Shown: piece after piece, positions 1 through 5,975 of the stretch
How the letters are laid out: every line of letters begins with the position of its first letter
Position numbering within the stretch: the stretch's first letter is position 1
Assembly (NCBI GenBank): GCA_028287205.1
Contig: JAQBQC010000112.1
Coordinates: 1 to 5,975, forward strand
Source: Gemmatimonadota bacterium
GTDB taxonomy: Bacteria > Gemmatimonadota > Gemmatimonadetes > Gemmatimonadales > Gemmatimonadaceae
Reading direction: 5' to 3'
DNA length: 5,975 nucleotides
Made by a program: the position numbers and the translations under genes
The notes under the pieces: model-generated
What the model was told of the DNA's origin: nothing
Seen by the model: only the letters and a program-made list of their open reading frames with translations
Database searches by the model: none

Positions 1-2381
1 AGCTCGTTGAGTGTTCCATGCTCGGCGGACAGCTTGCCCGACGACCACACGAAGTTGGGACTGGCGACGACGCAGACGAGCCATGCGACGTCCGGCGGAA
101 TCGCGTTGCGCCAGCGCTGCGCGTCGATGTCTCCGGGCTTCGCGCTCGCGAGGGTGCGCGGCGTGTACACGCGACGTATCCCGCTTCTGCCCTGAAGGCG
201 CAACGCGATGGAGCGCGCGATGCTGTCGACGTCGAGCCCGCGTGCGCGCATCGCACTCGTGTCCGCGCTGAGGAGCCCATTGCCGAAGTCCACTCCGAAA
301 TCGGCGCTGTAGCGCGAGGTGAGATCGGCAGACGTGGCGTGAGCGACATCATCGAGGGAGATGCGGCCGGCGGTGACGTGCTTCACCGACGTGAGATACT
401 CCGGAAACGAAGTCACGCCGTGATCGGACGTGAGCGCCAGCACGATGCGATCGGCCGGCACGAACGTCGCGAGCGAGTCGAGAAAAACGCCGAGCCACTT
501 GTCGAGATGCAGCAGATGGTCGTGCATCTCGCGCGAATCGGGTCCGTACGCGTGACCAACCGCATCGGTGGTGGAGAGCGAGATCGAGAGGAGATCCGTC
601 GCGTTGCCCTTGCCGAGCGAGAGTGCGCGCACGCCGTCGAGCGCGAAGGCGAGGGTCAGAGAATCCATCCATGGATAGCTCGAGAGCTGCGCCCGAACGT
701 CCTTCGCGGTCTCGGGAAACGGATGCGGGAAGGTAAAGTCGCTGCCGCCGTGCTCGTACGGCATGGAGTCTGGCTCACTATAGTCTGCCTCGGGTCGAAG
801 CAGCTGCCACTTCGATCCAGCCAGCGCATCGGCACCGTGACGGGAATTGAAGTCGCCCACCCACTTGGGCAGCGTGTCGGTGTAATAGTGACTGGTCGTG
901 AAGCCGCCATCGGCGTACCAGAATACCGAGCCGTTCGCGCGTCCCACCGGCAGAATCGCGCCGCGATCCTTCCGCGACACCGAGAGCACGCGTGAGTGCG
1001 GATCCTTCACGAGCATCCAATCGAAGAGCGTCGTCCCGATGAAGCGTCGCGGCGAGGCGCCCGGACCACTCGCGCCAACCAGCGGAGCGGACGGATCGGG
1101 CACGCCGCGATCGTTGCTGACGATGCCCGTGTGCGTGGGCTCGCGGCCGGAGAGCATCGTCGAGTGACCAGGCGCAGTCTCGGTGTTCGCATGATTCTCC
1201 AGTCCGCGAGGGAAGAACGCCGACTGCGCGCGGATGCGGCCAAGTCCACCCGTGAATTGCGATCTCCAGCGCTCGAAGTAGTCGGGGCGCATCTGGTCGA
1301 TTGCGATGAACACGACGAGCGACGTGGGAGCCGTGCCACGCGCCGCCGATGCGGACCGGGAGCCCGGCGCAAAGCGCAGCAGCGTGAAGGTCCCGGGAGT
1401 GATCGTGTCCTTCGATCCCCGCCGCCGGCCGCGCTTCGCGGTGACGAGGAAGACATCGTGCGTGGATGGATCGAAGGTCATCGTCTTCGCGCCCGCCTGC
1501 GTTCGCACGGTATCGAGCATCACGAGCGAATCTCCGTCGCGCTCGCCGAGCACATTCATCGTACCGTCGCCATTCGAGACGAACACCAGCCGACGATCGG
1601 CGTCGAAGACGCTCGCATCGACGTGATCGCCGATCGCGAATGTCTGCAGCACGCGGCCTGCGTCCGCATCCACGACCGCGAGCACGCGGTTGCGACAACC
1701 CACGAAGAGCCGGCGTCGCGCGCGATCCATCGCGAGCGCCGCCGGTGTGGCGCACGGCGACACTGGCCAGCGGTGCTCGACCGCAAGCGCGCGCGTGTCG
1801 AGCTCGACGAGCTCGCTTGTTGTCTCGATGTTCACGAACAGGTGTCCGCGTCCATCCGCCACCGCGAACTCAGGTCCGCCGCCGAGCGCTATGGTGCCGG
1901 CGACCTCGCCCGTGGACGCGTCGATCGCCGTCGTGCTCTTGCCGTCCGCATTCATCGTGAACACTCGGCCCGATACCGAATCGAAAACGATCGCATCGGG
2001 ATCTCCGCCGGTGCGGACCCGGCCGAGGATACGCCTCGTGCCGAGCGCGAAGATCGTCACGCTCGAGTCATCGCCGTTGCTGATGAAGCCACGCGCGAGC
2101 TGCGGAGCGAACGCGATGCCATGCACGCCAGGCGTATTCCGAATGGTGTCGACGATGCGGCCACTGGCCGGATTCACGACGAGCACATCGCGCTCGTGCG
2201 AGATGTAGACGAGGCGCGATCCCGGCTCGAAGGCGAGATAGTCCCACCCCTGGGCGCTGCCAAGCGGCAGGCGCGCCGCGAGATGAAAGCCGGAATAGCC
2301 GGGACTCGCGTGTTGCGCGGCGAGACTCGGTGGAGACAGGAGCTGCACTGTCGCAAGGAGCGAGAAGAGAATCCGATGCAT
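1..2381 (-). CDS. Exported YncE-like beta-propeller fused to PafA-type alkaline phosphatase (3' end outside window)
   Basis: The frame is open from the ATG at 2381 to the left edge, giving 793 codons with no stop. Residues 1-22 form a signal peptide (hydrophobic core LFSLLATVQLL, cleavage near LAA/QH). Residues about 30-337 form a seven-bladed YncE/YVTN-like propeller with repeated strands such as RVFTMNADG and LVFVSNGDG, closing with the PGTF motif (329-332) where stand-alone YncE-like proteins usually end. An Ala/Ser/Gly/Pro linker (338-353) leads into an alkaline phosphatase superfamily domain. Aligned from memory to Elizabethkingia PafA, I see metal ligands D362, D606, H610, D653, H654 and H788, nucleophile T402 (in TETAPGH), and N423, K471 and R473 (in RKDRG). 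PafA equivalents are D38, D305, H309, D352, H353, H486, T79, N100, K162 and R164; the spacings agree closely. This predicts a periplasmic or surface phosphate monoesterase. By comparison with PafA, about 60 C-terminal residues are missing. No clear Shine-Dalgarno precedes the ATG; the start rests on the signal peptide. It lies 76 bp after the TonB receptor gene. Confidence 0.9.
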   Translation of the reverse strand, partial: MHRILFSLLATVQLLSPPSLAAQHASPGYSGFHLAARLPLGSAQGWDYLAFEPGSRLVYISHERDVLVVNPASGRIVDTIRNTPGVHGIAFAPQLARGFISNGDDSSVTIFALGTRRILGRVRTGGDPDAIVFDSVSGRVFTMNADGKSTTAIDASTGEVAGTIALGGGPEFAVADGRGHLFVNIETTSELVELDTRALAVEHRWPVSPCATPAALAMDRARRRLFVGCRNRVLAVVDADAGRVLQTFAIGDHVDASVFDADRRLVFVSNGDGTMNVLGERDGDSLVMLDTVRTQAGAKTMTFDPSTHDVFLVTAKRGRRRGSKDTITPGTFTLLRFAPGSRSASAARGTAPTSLVVFIAIDQMRPDYFERWRSQFTGGLGRIRAQSAFFPRGLENHANTETAPGHSTMLSGREPTHTGIVSNDRGVPDPSAPLVGASGPGASPRRFIGTTLFDWMLVKDPHSRVLSVSRKDRGAILPVGRANGSVFWYADGGFTTSHYYTDTLPKWVGDFNSRHGADALAGSKWQLLRPEADYSEPDSMPYEHGGSDFTFPHPFPETAKDVRAQLSSYPWMDSLTLAFALDGVRALSLGKGNATDLLSISLSTTDAVGHAYGPDSREMHDHLLHLDKWLGVFLDSLATFVPADRIVLALTSDHGVTSFPEYLTSVKHVTAGRISLDDVAHATSADLTSRYSADFGVDFGNGLLSADTSAMRARGLDVDSIARSIALRLQGRSGIRRVYTPRTLASAKPGDIDAQRWRNAIPPDVAWLVCVVASPNFVWSSGKLSAEHGTLNE

Positions 2382-2406
2382 GGGGGCTCGCAGTGGAGAA
2401 TGAAAT

Positions 2407-2442
2407 GAGCGCGGCAATGGTCCGTAGACCACGGCCGCGCTC
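2407..2442 (-). terminator. Hairpin between receptor and phosphatase genes (terminator or attenuator)
   Basis: GAGCGCGGC (2407-2415) and GCCGCGCTC (2434-2442) are perfect 9-bp complements. Inside them TGGTC (2418-2422) pairs with GACCA (2427-2431) around a CGTA loop, with a 2x2 internal mismatch between the two stems. On the minus strand the hairpin starts 15 nt after the receptor stop codon and is followed by ATTTCATTCT, a weak U-rich tract. It fits an intrinsic terminator or partial attenuator of the receptor transcript. The next start codon is only 25 nt beyond the hairpin, so there is no room for a separate promoter between them. Confidence 0.65.
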
Positions 2443-2457
2443 GGAAAAATCGTGCGA

Positions 2458-5340
2458 CTAGAAGCCGTACTTGGCGCCGAGGATCACGCTGCGGCCGTAA
2501 TACTCACGCTGAATGTTGAACTGAGAGCTCGGCGTTCCGTTGAAGAACCCGAAAACCGCGTTGTTGAGATTCAGCCCCTGGAGCTGCAGCGCCACGTCCC
2601 GCGTCACGTTGACGATCACGGAGGCATCGATCTGCGAGTGGGCGTAGAAGTACGTGTCACCGCCGGCGGTCGCGCTGCCATCGGCATAGCTCACGATGTT
2701 GGCGCCCTGGTACTGCCAGGCGGCTCGCACCGAAACGCGCGGGCTGTCGTACACGAGCGCCACGTTGGCGATGTTGGGCGACTGCCGCGGCAGCGCGACG
2801 GAGCGTGAGGTCGTCTGCCCGATGTGCGCGGAGTCCGAGGCATCCTGGAGCAACGTTGCCCTGGACGACACGTGCGTCCAGTTCACATCGAAGCCGAGTC
2901 CCTGCAGCGCGCGCGGCAGGAACCAGAGGTGCTGAGAGTAGTCGGCCTCGAATCCGAACAGGTGCCCGTTGCCGCCGTTCACCGGCATCGAGACGTAGTT
3001 GCCATCGAACTGTGTTGCCGGACCATTGTAGATGGCGATCCTGTCGTACTGGAAGTCGTTGATCTGCTTGTAGAACAGTCCTCCCGAAACGATGCCCGCA
3101 GCGGGCAGATAGTGCTCGAACAGCAGATCGTAGTTCCAGGCGTGCTGCGGCTTCAAGTCCGGATTGCCTGCGGACGCGGCGTTCGTCAGCGTGGTGCACG
3201 CGCCTCCGCACGTGACGCCCGAGATGTGCGGGGCGAGATCGAAGTAGTTGGGGCGAGCGATCGCGCGCGTCACCGCCGCGCGAACGTTGGTGACGCTTCC
3301 CAGCGAGTAGCGAAGCTGCACGCTCGGGAAGAGATCCGTGTAGCTCGATGAGCCCGAGACGGTGGACACGCTCGTCACGCCCGTCGTCGTATCGGTGCCT
3401 TCCTGGTGGCCCGTGTAGTTGACGTGCGTATTCTCCGCGCGCAGCCCGACGTTGATGCGCAGCCGCCCGATGTCCACCGTGTTCATCACGTATCCAGCGT
3501 AGATCTTCTCCGCGCCCTTGAAGCTGTCGAGCAGGTTGCCGAGGGAATCGGTTGCGTTTACGAAACCGCCTGGATTGGCATTTTCGGCGCTGTGCACCGT
3601 GTTGTCACCCGGCACGGGGCCGAGCGGATATGCGTTGGAGACATTGTTGTAGAAGCCCGGATCGGAGAAGCTGCCCATTCCCTGCGCAAGCGTATAGTCC
3701 ATCGTCGCATTGTAGCGAGTGTTGGCTTCGTTGAAATCCTTGTTCTCGGCGCGCGCCTTCACTCCGAACTTGATCGAGCCGGGCGTGGTGGTCGAGGCGT
3801 AGTGCCACGTCGCATCGAGTTGACCGCCGATATCGCGGCCGGTGGTGAGACCGTCGGCCGTGGAGTAGTTCGACAGTGAATAGTTCTGCGGGTTCGCAGC
3901 GTTCGCAGCGTCCGCCGAGGTCTGGTAGTGATAGACCGGAACCTGCGGATTGCTTGCGTCGAGCGAAAGTCCGGAGAGATCGGCGCCGGAATAGCTGAAG
4001 GGGCTCGTGCGATAGTCGCTCACCGACTGCCGCGTGCCGGCGTAGCTCACGGCCAGATTGTAGTCGAGGCCACCGATCGTCTTCGCCCCGCCGCTCGTGA
4101 AGCCATAGAGCTGCTCGGTCGGTCGCCGCTGCGACACTTCGCGCGACATGCCGATGCCGGTGCCCGTCGCCGTGGCACCATTCACATTGTCGATGCCATC
4201 GGCGCTGATGTCGTAGCGGTAGCGCGTACCCCAGTTCTTGAAGAGGCTGAAGAGTCCGCGTACGTACGCGCTTCCGCCATCCTGAAAGCGATAGTCGAGC
4301 TGCCCACCGGCGCCGTAGCGCTCACGGTAATAGGTGTAGTCGCGCTGATCGAATTCCACGGGGATCGAATGCCCGTTGTCGACCTTCCAGCCGAGCTCGA
4401 CGTCGTTGATGACTCGATCGTTCTTGTCGTACGATCCGCTGAAGAGAACACCGAGGCGCTTCTCTTCGCCGAATCGCCCGCCGAAGGTCGTGCTCCCCTG
4501 TCCCTGCCGATGATTGAGCAGCGTCGACTGGCCGAGCTGCCCCGAGAAGTAGCCGCGAGGCGCGCCCTCGGGAATCTTCGTGACGAGATTCACCGAGCCG
4601 CCGATTGCATCCGCCTCCATGTCCGCCGTCAACGTCTTCGTGACCTCGATCGCACCGAGGAGGTCGGTCGGAACGTCATCGAGCTTCGCAACGCGGTCGC
4701 CGGAAGTCGTGCCAGGGATGTGCACACCATCGATCGTCACGTTGGATAGCCGCGGCTCCGTGCCGCGAATCTGCACGAATTTTCCTTCACCTTCGTCGCG
4801 CTCTGTGGACACTCCTGGAATTCGCGCCGCCGCTTCGGCTGCGTTCGCGTTCGGCAGCGCCCGAATCTCATCGCCCGACATGATGGTCACGATGTTGTCG
4901 GCCTTGCGCTGCTTGTCGAGCGCGGCCTGGGGCGTTTCGTTCAATCGCGGAGACGCGGTGACGACTATCTCGCTGAGCGCCACCGGAATCGCGCGCAACA
5001 CGACATCGTGATCGACCGTTTGCCCCGCGCCAATCGTGACGGCGAAGGTGTCGGTGACAAAGCCCTGCCGTCGAACGACGACCGAGTGCTGGCCCGGCGC
5101 GATGCCGACGATGCGATAGTGTCCATCGTCCCCACTCACCGTGCCGTTGCGGCTGTCGAGTACATGCAGCATCGCGCTCGGCACCGGCGTGGAGGCCGAG
5201 TCGCTCACCTTGCCGACGAGTGTGCCCGTAGGGTCCTGCGCCATCGCCTGACTCGCGCCCACTATGAATGCGAGCGCGATTGCGCTGCCAAGGAGCACTC
5301 CGAAAACCAACCGTGAACCATTTGACTCGACTGACGGCAT
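2458..5340 (-). CDS. TonB-dependent outer-membrane receptor, TIGR01782-like, with N-terminal carboxypeptidase-regulatory-like domain
   Basis: This is a complete 960-residue receptor that would import a ligand across the outer membrane using TonB/ExbBD energy. Residues 1-34 are a signal peptide with a long n-region, a hydrophobic core and an AMA/QD cleavage site. Residues about 38-118 form a CarboxypepD_reg-like beta-sandwich (GTLVGKV, DDGHYRIVGIAPG). A TonB-box-like EIVVTAS follows at 124-130. The plug, about 143-255, carries LPNANAAEAAARIPGV, GEGKFVQIRG and AIGGSVNLVTK, typical of the TIGR01782 (Xanthomonas/Caulobacter) group. The rest is the 22-strand barrel, with family motifs ARPNYFDLAP (695-704) and NPDLKP (726-731), ending in a terminal Phe (GAKYGF) as expected for BAM recognition. 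The only two cysteines are C711 and C715, in a probable surface loop. I chose the ATG at 5340 over an in-frame GTG at 5367 because GGGGGAG directly precedes the ATG, the GTG has no ribosome binding site, and the signal peptide needs no extension. The stop is TAG. The ligand is unknown; the adjoining phosphatase suggests a phosphorus-containing compound or a product of its hydrolysis (inference). Confidence 0.95.
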   Translation of the reverse strand: MPSVESNGSRLVFGVLLGSAIALAFIVGASQAMAQDPTGTLVGKVSDSASTPVPSAMLHVLDSRNGTVSGDDGHYRIVGIAPGQHSVVVRRQGFVTDTFAVTIGAGQTVDHDVVLRAIPVALSEIVVTASPRLNETPQAALDKQRKADNIVTIMSGDEIRALPNANAAEAAARIPGVSTERDEGEGKFVQIRGTEPRLSNVTIDGVHIPGTTSGDRVAKLDDVPTDLLGAIEVTKTLTADMEADAIGGSVNLVTKIPEGAPRGYFSGQLGQSTLLNHRQGQGSTTFGGRFGEEKRLGVLFSGSYDKNDRVINDVELGWKVDNGHSIPVEFDQRDYTYYRERYGAGGQLDYRFQDGGSAYVRGLFSLFKNWGTRYRYDISADGIDNVNGATATGTGIGMSREVSQRRPTEQLYGFTSGGAKTIGGLDYNLAVSYAGTRQSVSDYRTSPFSYSGADLSGLSLDASNPQVPVYHYQTSADAANAANPQNYSLSNYSTADGLTTGRDIGGQLDATWHYASTTTPGSIKFGVKARAENKDFNEANTRYNATMDYTLAQGMGSFSDPGFYNNVSNAYPLGPVPGDNTVHSAENANPGGFVNATDSLGNLLDSFKGAEKIYAGYVMNTVDIGRLRINVGLRAENTHVNYTGHQEGTDTTTGVTSVSTVSGSSSYTDLFPSVQLRYSLGSVTNVRAAVTRAIARPNYFDLAPHISGVTCGGACTTLTNAASAGNPDLKPQHAWNYDLLFEHYLPAAGIVSGGLFYKQINDFQYDRIAIYNGPATQFDGNYVSMPVNGGNGHLFGFEADYSQHLWFLPRALQGLGFDVNWTHVSSRATLLQDASDSAHIGQTTSRSVALPRQSPNIANVALVYDSPRVSVRAAWQYQGANIVSYADGSATAGGDTYFYAHSQIDASVIVNVTRDVALQLQGLNLNNAVFGFFNGTPSSQFNIQREYYGRSVILGAKYGF
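3892..3909. repeat. Two tandem 9-bp copies inside the receptor gene
   Basis: GTTCGCAGC occurs twice head to tail, and a degenerate third copy starts at 3910. In the receptor it encodes Ala-Ala-Asn twice (residues 478-483), in a stretch that is probably an extracellular loop. The repeat unit is a multiple of three, so a gain or loss of one copy would change loop length without breaking the frame. Confidence 0.6.
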
Positions 5341-5377
5341 TTCTCCCCCTGAGTTCGTGTATGGCACCAGGGGAGAA
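5341..5377 (-). promoter_or_regulatory. Hairpin sequestering the receptor gene's ribosome binding site
   Basis: In the transcript, UUCUCCCCUG (5377-5368) can pair over 10 bp with CAGGGGGAGAA (5351-5341), leaving one G bulged and a 16-nt loop (5352-5367). The 3' arm contains the GGGGGAG Shine-Dalgarno and ends at the base before the AUG at 5340. In the folded state the ribosome binding site is fully paired, which would reduce initiation; opening the hairpin would expose it. No known riboswitch class is recognised. The complementarity is seen directly; regulation is inferred. Confidence 0.6.
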
Positions 5378-5395
5378 CATCACGTTCACCAATCA

Positions 5396-5431
5396 CCGTG
5401 ACGCGACGGAAAGTCGGTAATGCCGTCACGG
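5396..5431 (-). promoter_or_regulatory. 8-bp inverted repeat upstream of the receptor gene
   Basis: CCGTGACG (5396-5403) and CGTCACGG (5424-5431) are perfect inverted complements separated by 20 bp, located 56-91 bp before the receptor start codon. This could be a regulator binding site with half-sites 28 bp apart or a stem in the 5' leader. I could not place a convincing -35/-10 pair nearby, so the promoter position is unknown. Confidence 0.3.
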
Positions 5432-5450
5432 CTCCGCGACGTTCATGAAA

Positions 5451-5467
5451 CGGGAAGCTGTCGGGAA
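5451..5467 (-). promoter_or_regulatory. Direct repeat with 11-bp period, possible activator site
   Basis: CGGGAA occurs at 5451-5456 and 5462-5467 (TTCCCG on the minus strand), exactly 11 bp apart and just after the upstream gene's terminator, 111-127 bp before the receptor start. PhoB-type response regulators bind direct repeats with an 11-bp period, but the half-site sequence here is not the enterobacterial Pho box. A chance repeat is possible. Confidence 0.25.
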
Positions 5468-5473
5468 AGTGAC

Positions 5474-5515
5474 AAAACGAGAGAGGGGCCGACGCAACGT
5501 GCGCGTCGGCCCCTC
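5474..5515 (-). terminator. Intrinsic terminator of the glutamine synthetase gene
   Basis: GAGGGGCCGACGC (5483-5495) and GCGTCGGCCCCTC (5503-5515) form a perfect 13-bp GC-rich stem with a 7-nt loop. On the minus strand the stem is followed by TCTCGTTTTGTC, giving a short U tract. It starts 26 nt after the TAA stop of the upstream gene. It separates that gene transcriptionally from the TonB receptor. There is no T tract on the plus strand side, so it should act only on minus-strand transcription. Confidence 0.85.
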
Positions 5516-5541
5516 AACTCGACTTTGCCCTTCGACGTCCG

Positions 5542-5975
5542 TTACACCGGAAAGAGCATCTCGCGGTACTTGGGCAGTGGCCAGAGATCGTCGCTCACCA
5601 CGAGCTCCAGGGTATCGCTGATCTCGCGCACGTCCGCCATCCGATCGGCGCCATCGGCTGTGAGCAGCTTTGCCTGCGCCTCGAGCTCCTCGTGCATGCC
5701 CTCGGCCTTGGCCGTCACCTTCCCGAGTGCGGCACGGCGCGTCTGCAGCTGCTGGATCAGCGCCGCGATCGCGTTGGCCGCCTCGAGCTGCGGCACGGTC
5801 GTGACGCCGGCCGTCTTCGCATCGGCCGCCGATCGCGTGAGCGAGGCGAGATACGAGAACGATGCCGGCAGCACCAGCGTGTCGATGATCTCCTCGAGCG
5901 TGTGGATCTCGATGAGCATGTCCTTCACGTAGCGCTCGAGCCGGATGTGGAAGCGCGACTCGATCTCCGGCTTGC
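5542..5975 (-). CDS. glnN: Glutamine synthetase type III, C-terminal part (5' end outside window)
   Basis: The last 143 residues of a type III glutamine synthetase, a cytoplasmic enzyme that makes glutamine from glutamate, ammonia and ATP. The hallmark C-terminus DDLWPLPKYREMLF is present. The segment before it, with ESRFHIRLERYVKDMLIE and LVLPASFSYL, matches the helical C-terminal region specific to GSIII. The middle (QLQTRRAALGKVTAKAEGM) looks alpha-helical, as expected. GSIII proteins are usually about 700 residues, so roughly the last fifth is visible and the catalytic domain lies off the right edge. The frame runs open through the window edge; a GTG at 5928 is internal and not a start. 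The gene ends with TAA and has its own terminator, so no functional link to the downstream receptor is implied. Confidence 0.93.
   Translation of the reverse strand, partial: KPEIESRFHIRLERYVKDMLIEIHTLEEIIDTLVLPASFSYLASLTRSAADAKTAGVTTVPQLEAANAIAALIQQLQTRRAALGKVTAKAEGMHEELEAQAKLLTADGADRMADVREISDTLELVVSDDLWPLPKYREMLFPV

Noticed and set aside
18..995. Plus-strand open frame of 325 codons
   Set aside because: It is the complement of the phosphatase catalytic domain; its translation is arginine-rich and matches no family I know.
778..1755. Minus-strand open frame of 325 codons in another phase
   Set aside because: It overlaps the real gene out of frame, across the propeller-phosphatase junction, and its translation is Arg-rich without motifs.
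996..2408. Plus-strand open frame of 470 codons
   Set aside because: It lies antisense to the propeller-phosphatase, has a low-complexity Arg/His/Glu-rich translation and shows no domain, while the minus strand encodes recognisable motifs throughout.
5341..5367. Upstream GTG start at 5367 for the receptor
   Set aside because: It has no purine-rich ribosome binding site and adds nine residues before an already complete signal peptide; the ATG at 5340 has GGGGGAG in place.
5378..5460. Search for a sigma-70 promoter and a cobalamin or other known riboswitch upstream of the receptor
   Set aside because: No -35/-10 pair with acceptable spacing and no conserved riboswitch core could be recognised by eye.
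5420..5932. Plus-strand open frame of 170 codons
   Set aside because: It is antisense to the glutamine synthetase C-terminus and runs through its terminator; its Ser/Ala-rich composition is typical of a shadow frame.
1..5975. Mobile elements, CRISPR arrays, tRNA or rRNA genes
   Set aside because: No transposase or integrase motifs, no spaced direct-repeat arrays and no tRNA-like or rRNA-like stretches were seen; coding and short regulatory gaps account for the whole window.

Overview
This is a GC-rich window from a Gram-negative (diderm) bacterium, shown by a TonB-dependent outer-membrane receptor and two exported proteins. The combination of a type III glutamine synthetase, a TIGR01782-like TonB receptor with an N-terminal carboxypeptidase-regulatory-like domain, and an exported YncE-like beta-propeller suits Gemmatimonadota or a similar environmental phylum. 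That placement is inferred from protein style only. All recognisable genes lie on the minus strand, so transcription runs from high to low coordinates.

Layout in transcription order: (1) 5975-5542, the last 143 residues of a type III glutamine synthetase (glnN), followed by a strong intrinsic terminator (5515-5474). (2) 5541-5341, an intergenic region of about 200 bp with the terminator, an 11-bp-spaced direct repeat, an inverted repeat, and a 10-bp hairpin that would bury the ribosome binding site of the next gene. (3) 5340-2458, a complete 960-residue TonB-dependent receptor. (4) 2457-2382, a short gap holding a 9+5-bp hairpin that resembles a terminator or attenuator. (5) 2381 to the left edge, an exported protein of at least 793 residues. 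It fuses a seven-bladed YncE/YVTN-type propeller to a PafA-type alkaline phosphatase domain in one open frame. Its stop codon lies outside the window, so it is easily missed by tools that require closed ORFs; the long plus-strand ORFs over it are shadows.

Working model (inference): the receptor and the propeller-phosphatase form one functional unit. The phosphatase would release phosphate or a dephosphorylated organic product at the cell surface or in the periplasm, and the receptor would import a related substrate. The phosphatase keeps every catalytic and metal-binding position I can align to PafA, including the Asn/Lys/Arg set associated with phosphate monoester hydrolysis. The main points of interest are this domain fusion, the occluded ribosome binding site of the receptor gene, and the hairpin between the two genes. 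The glutamine synthetase looks like an unrelated upstream neighbour, separated by its own terminator.
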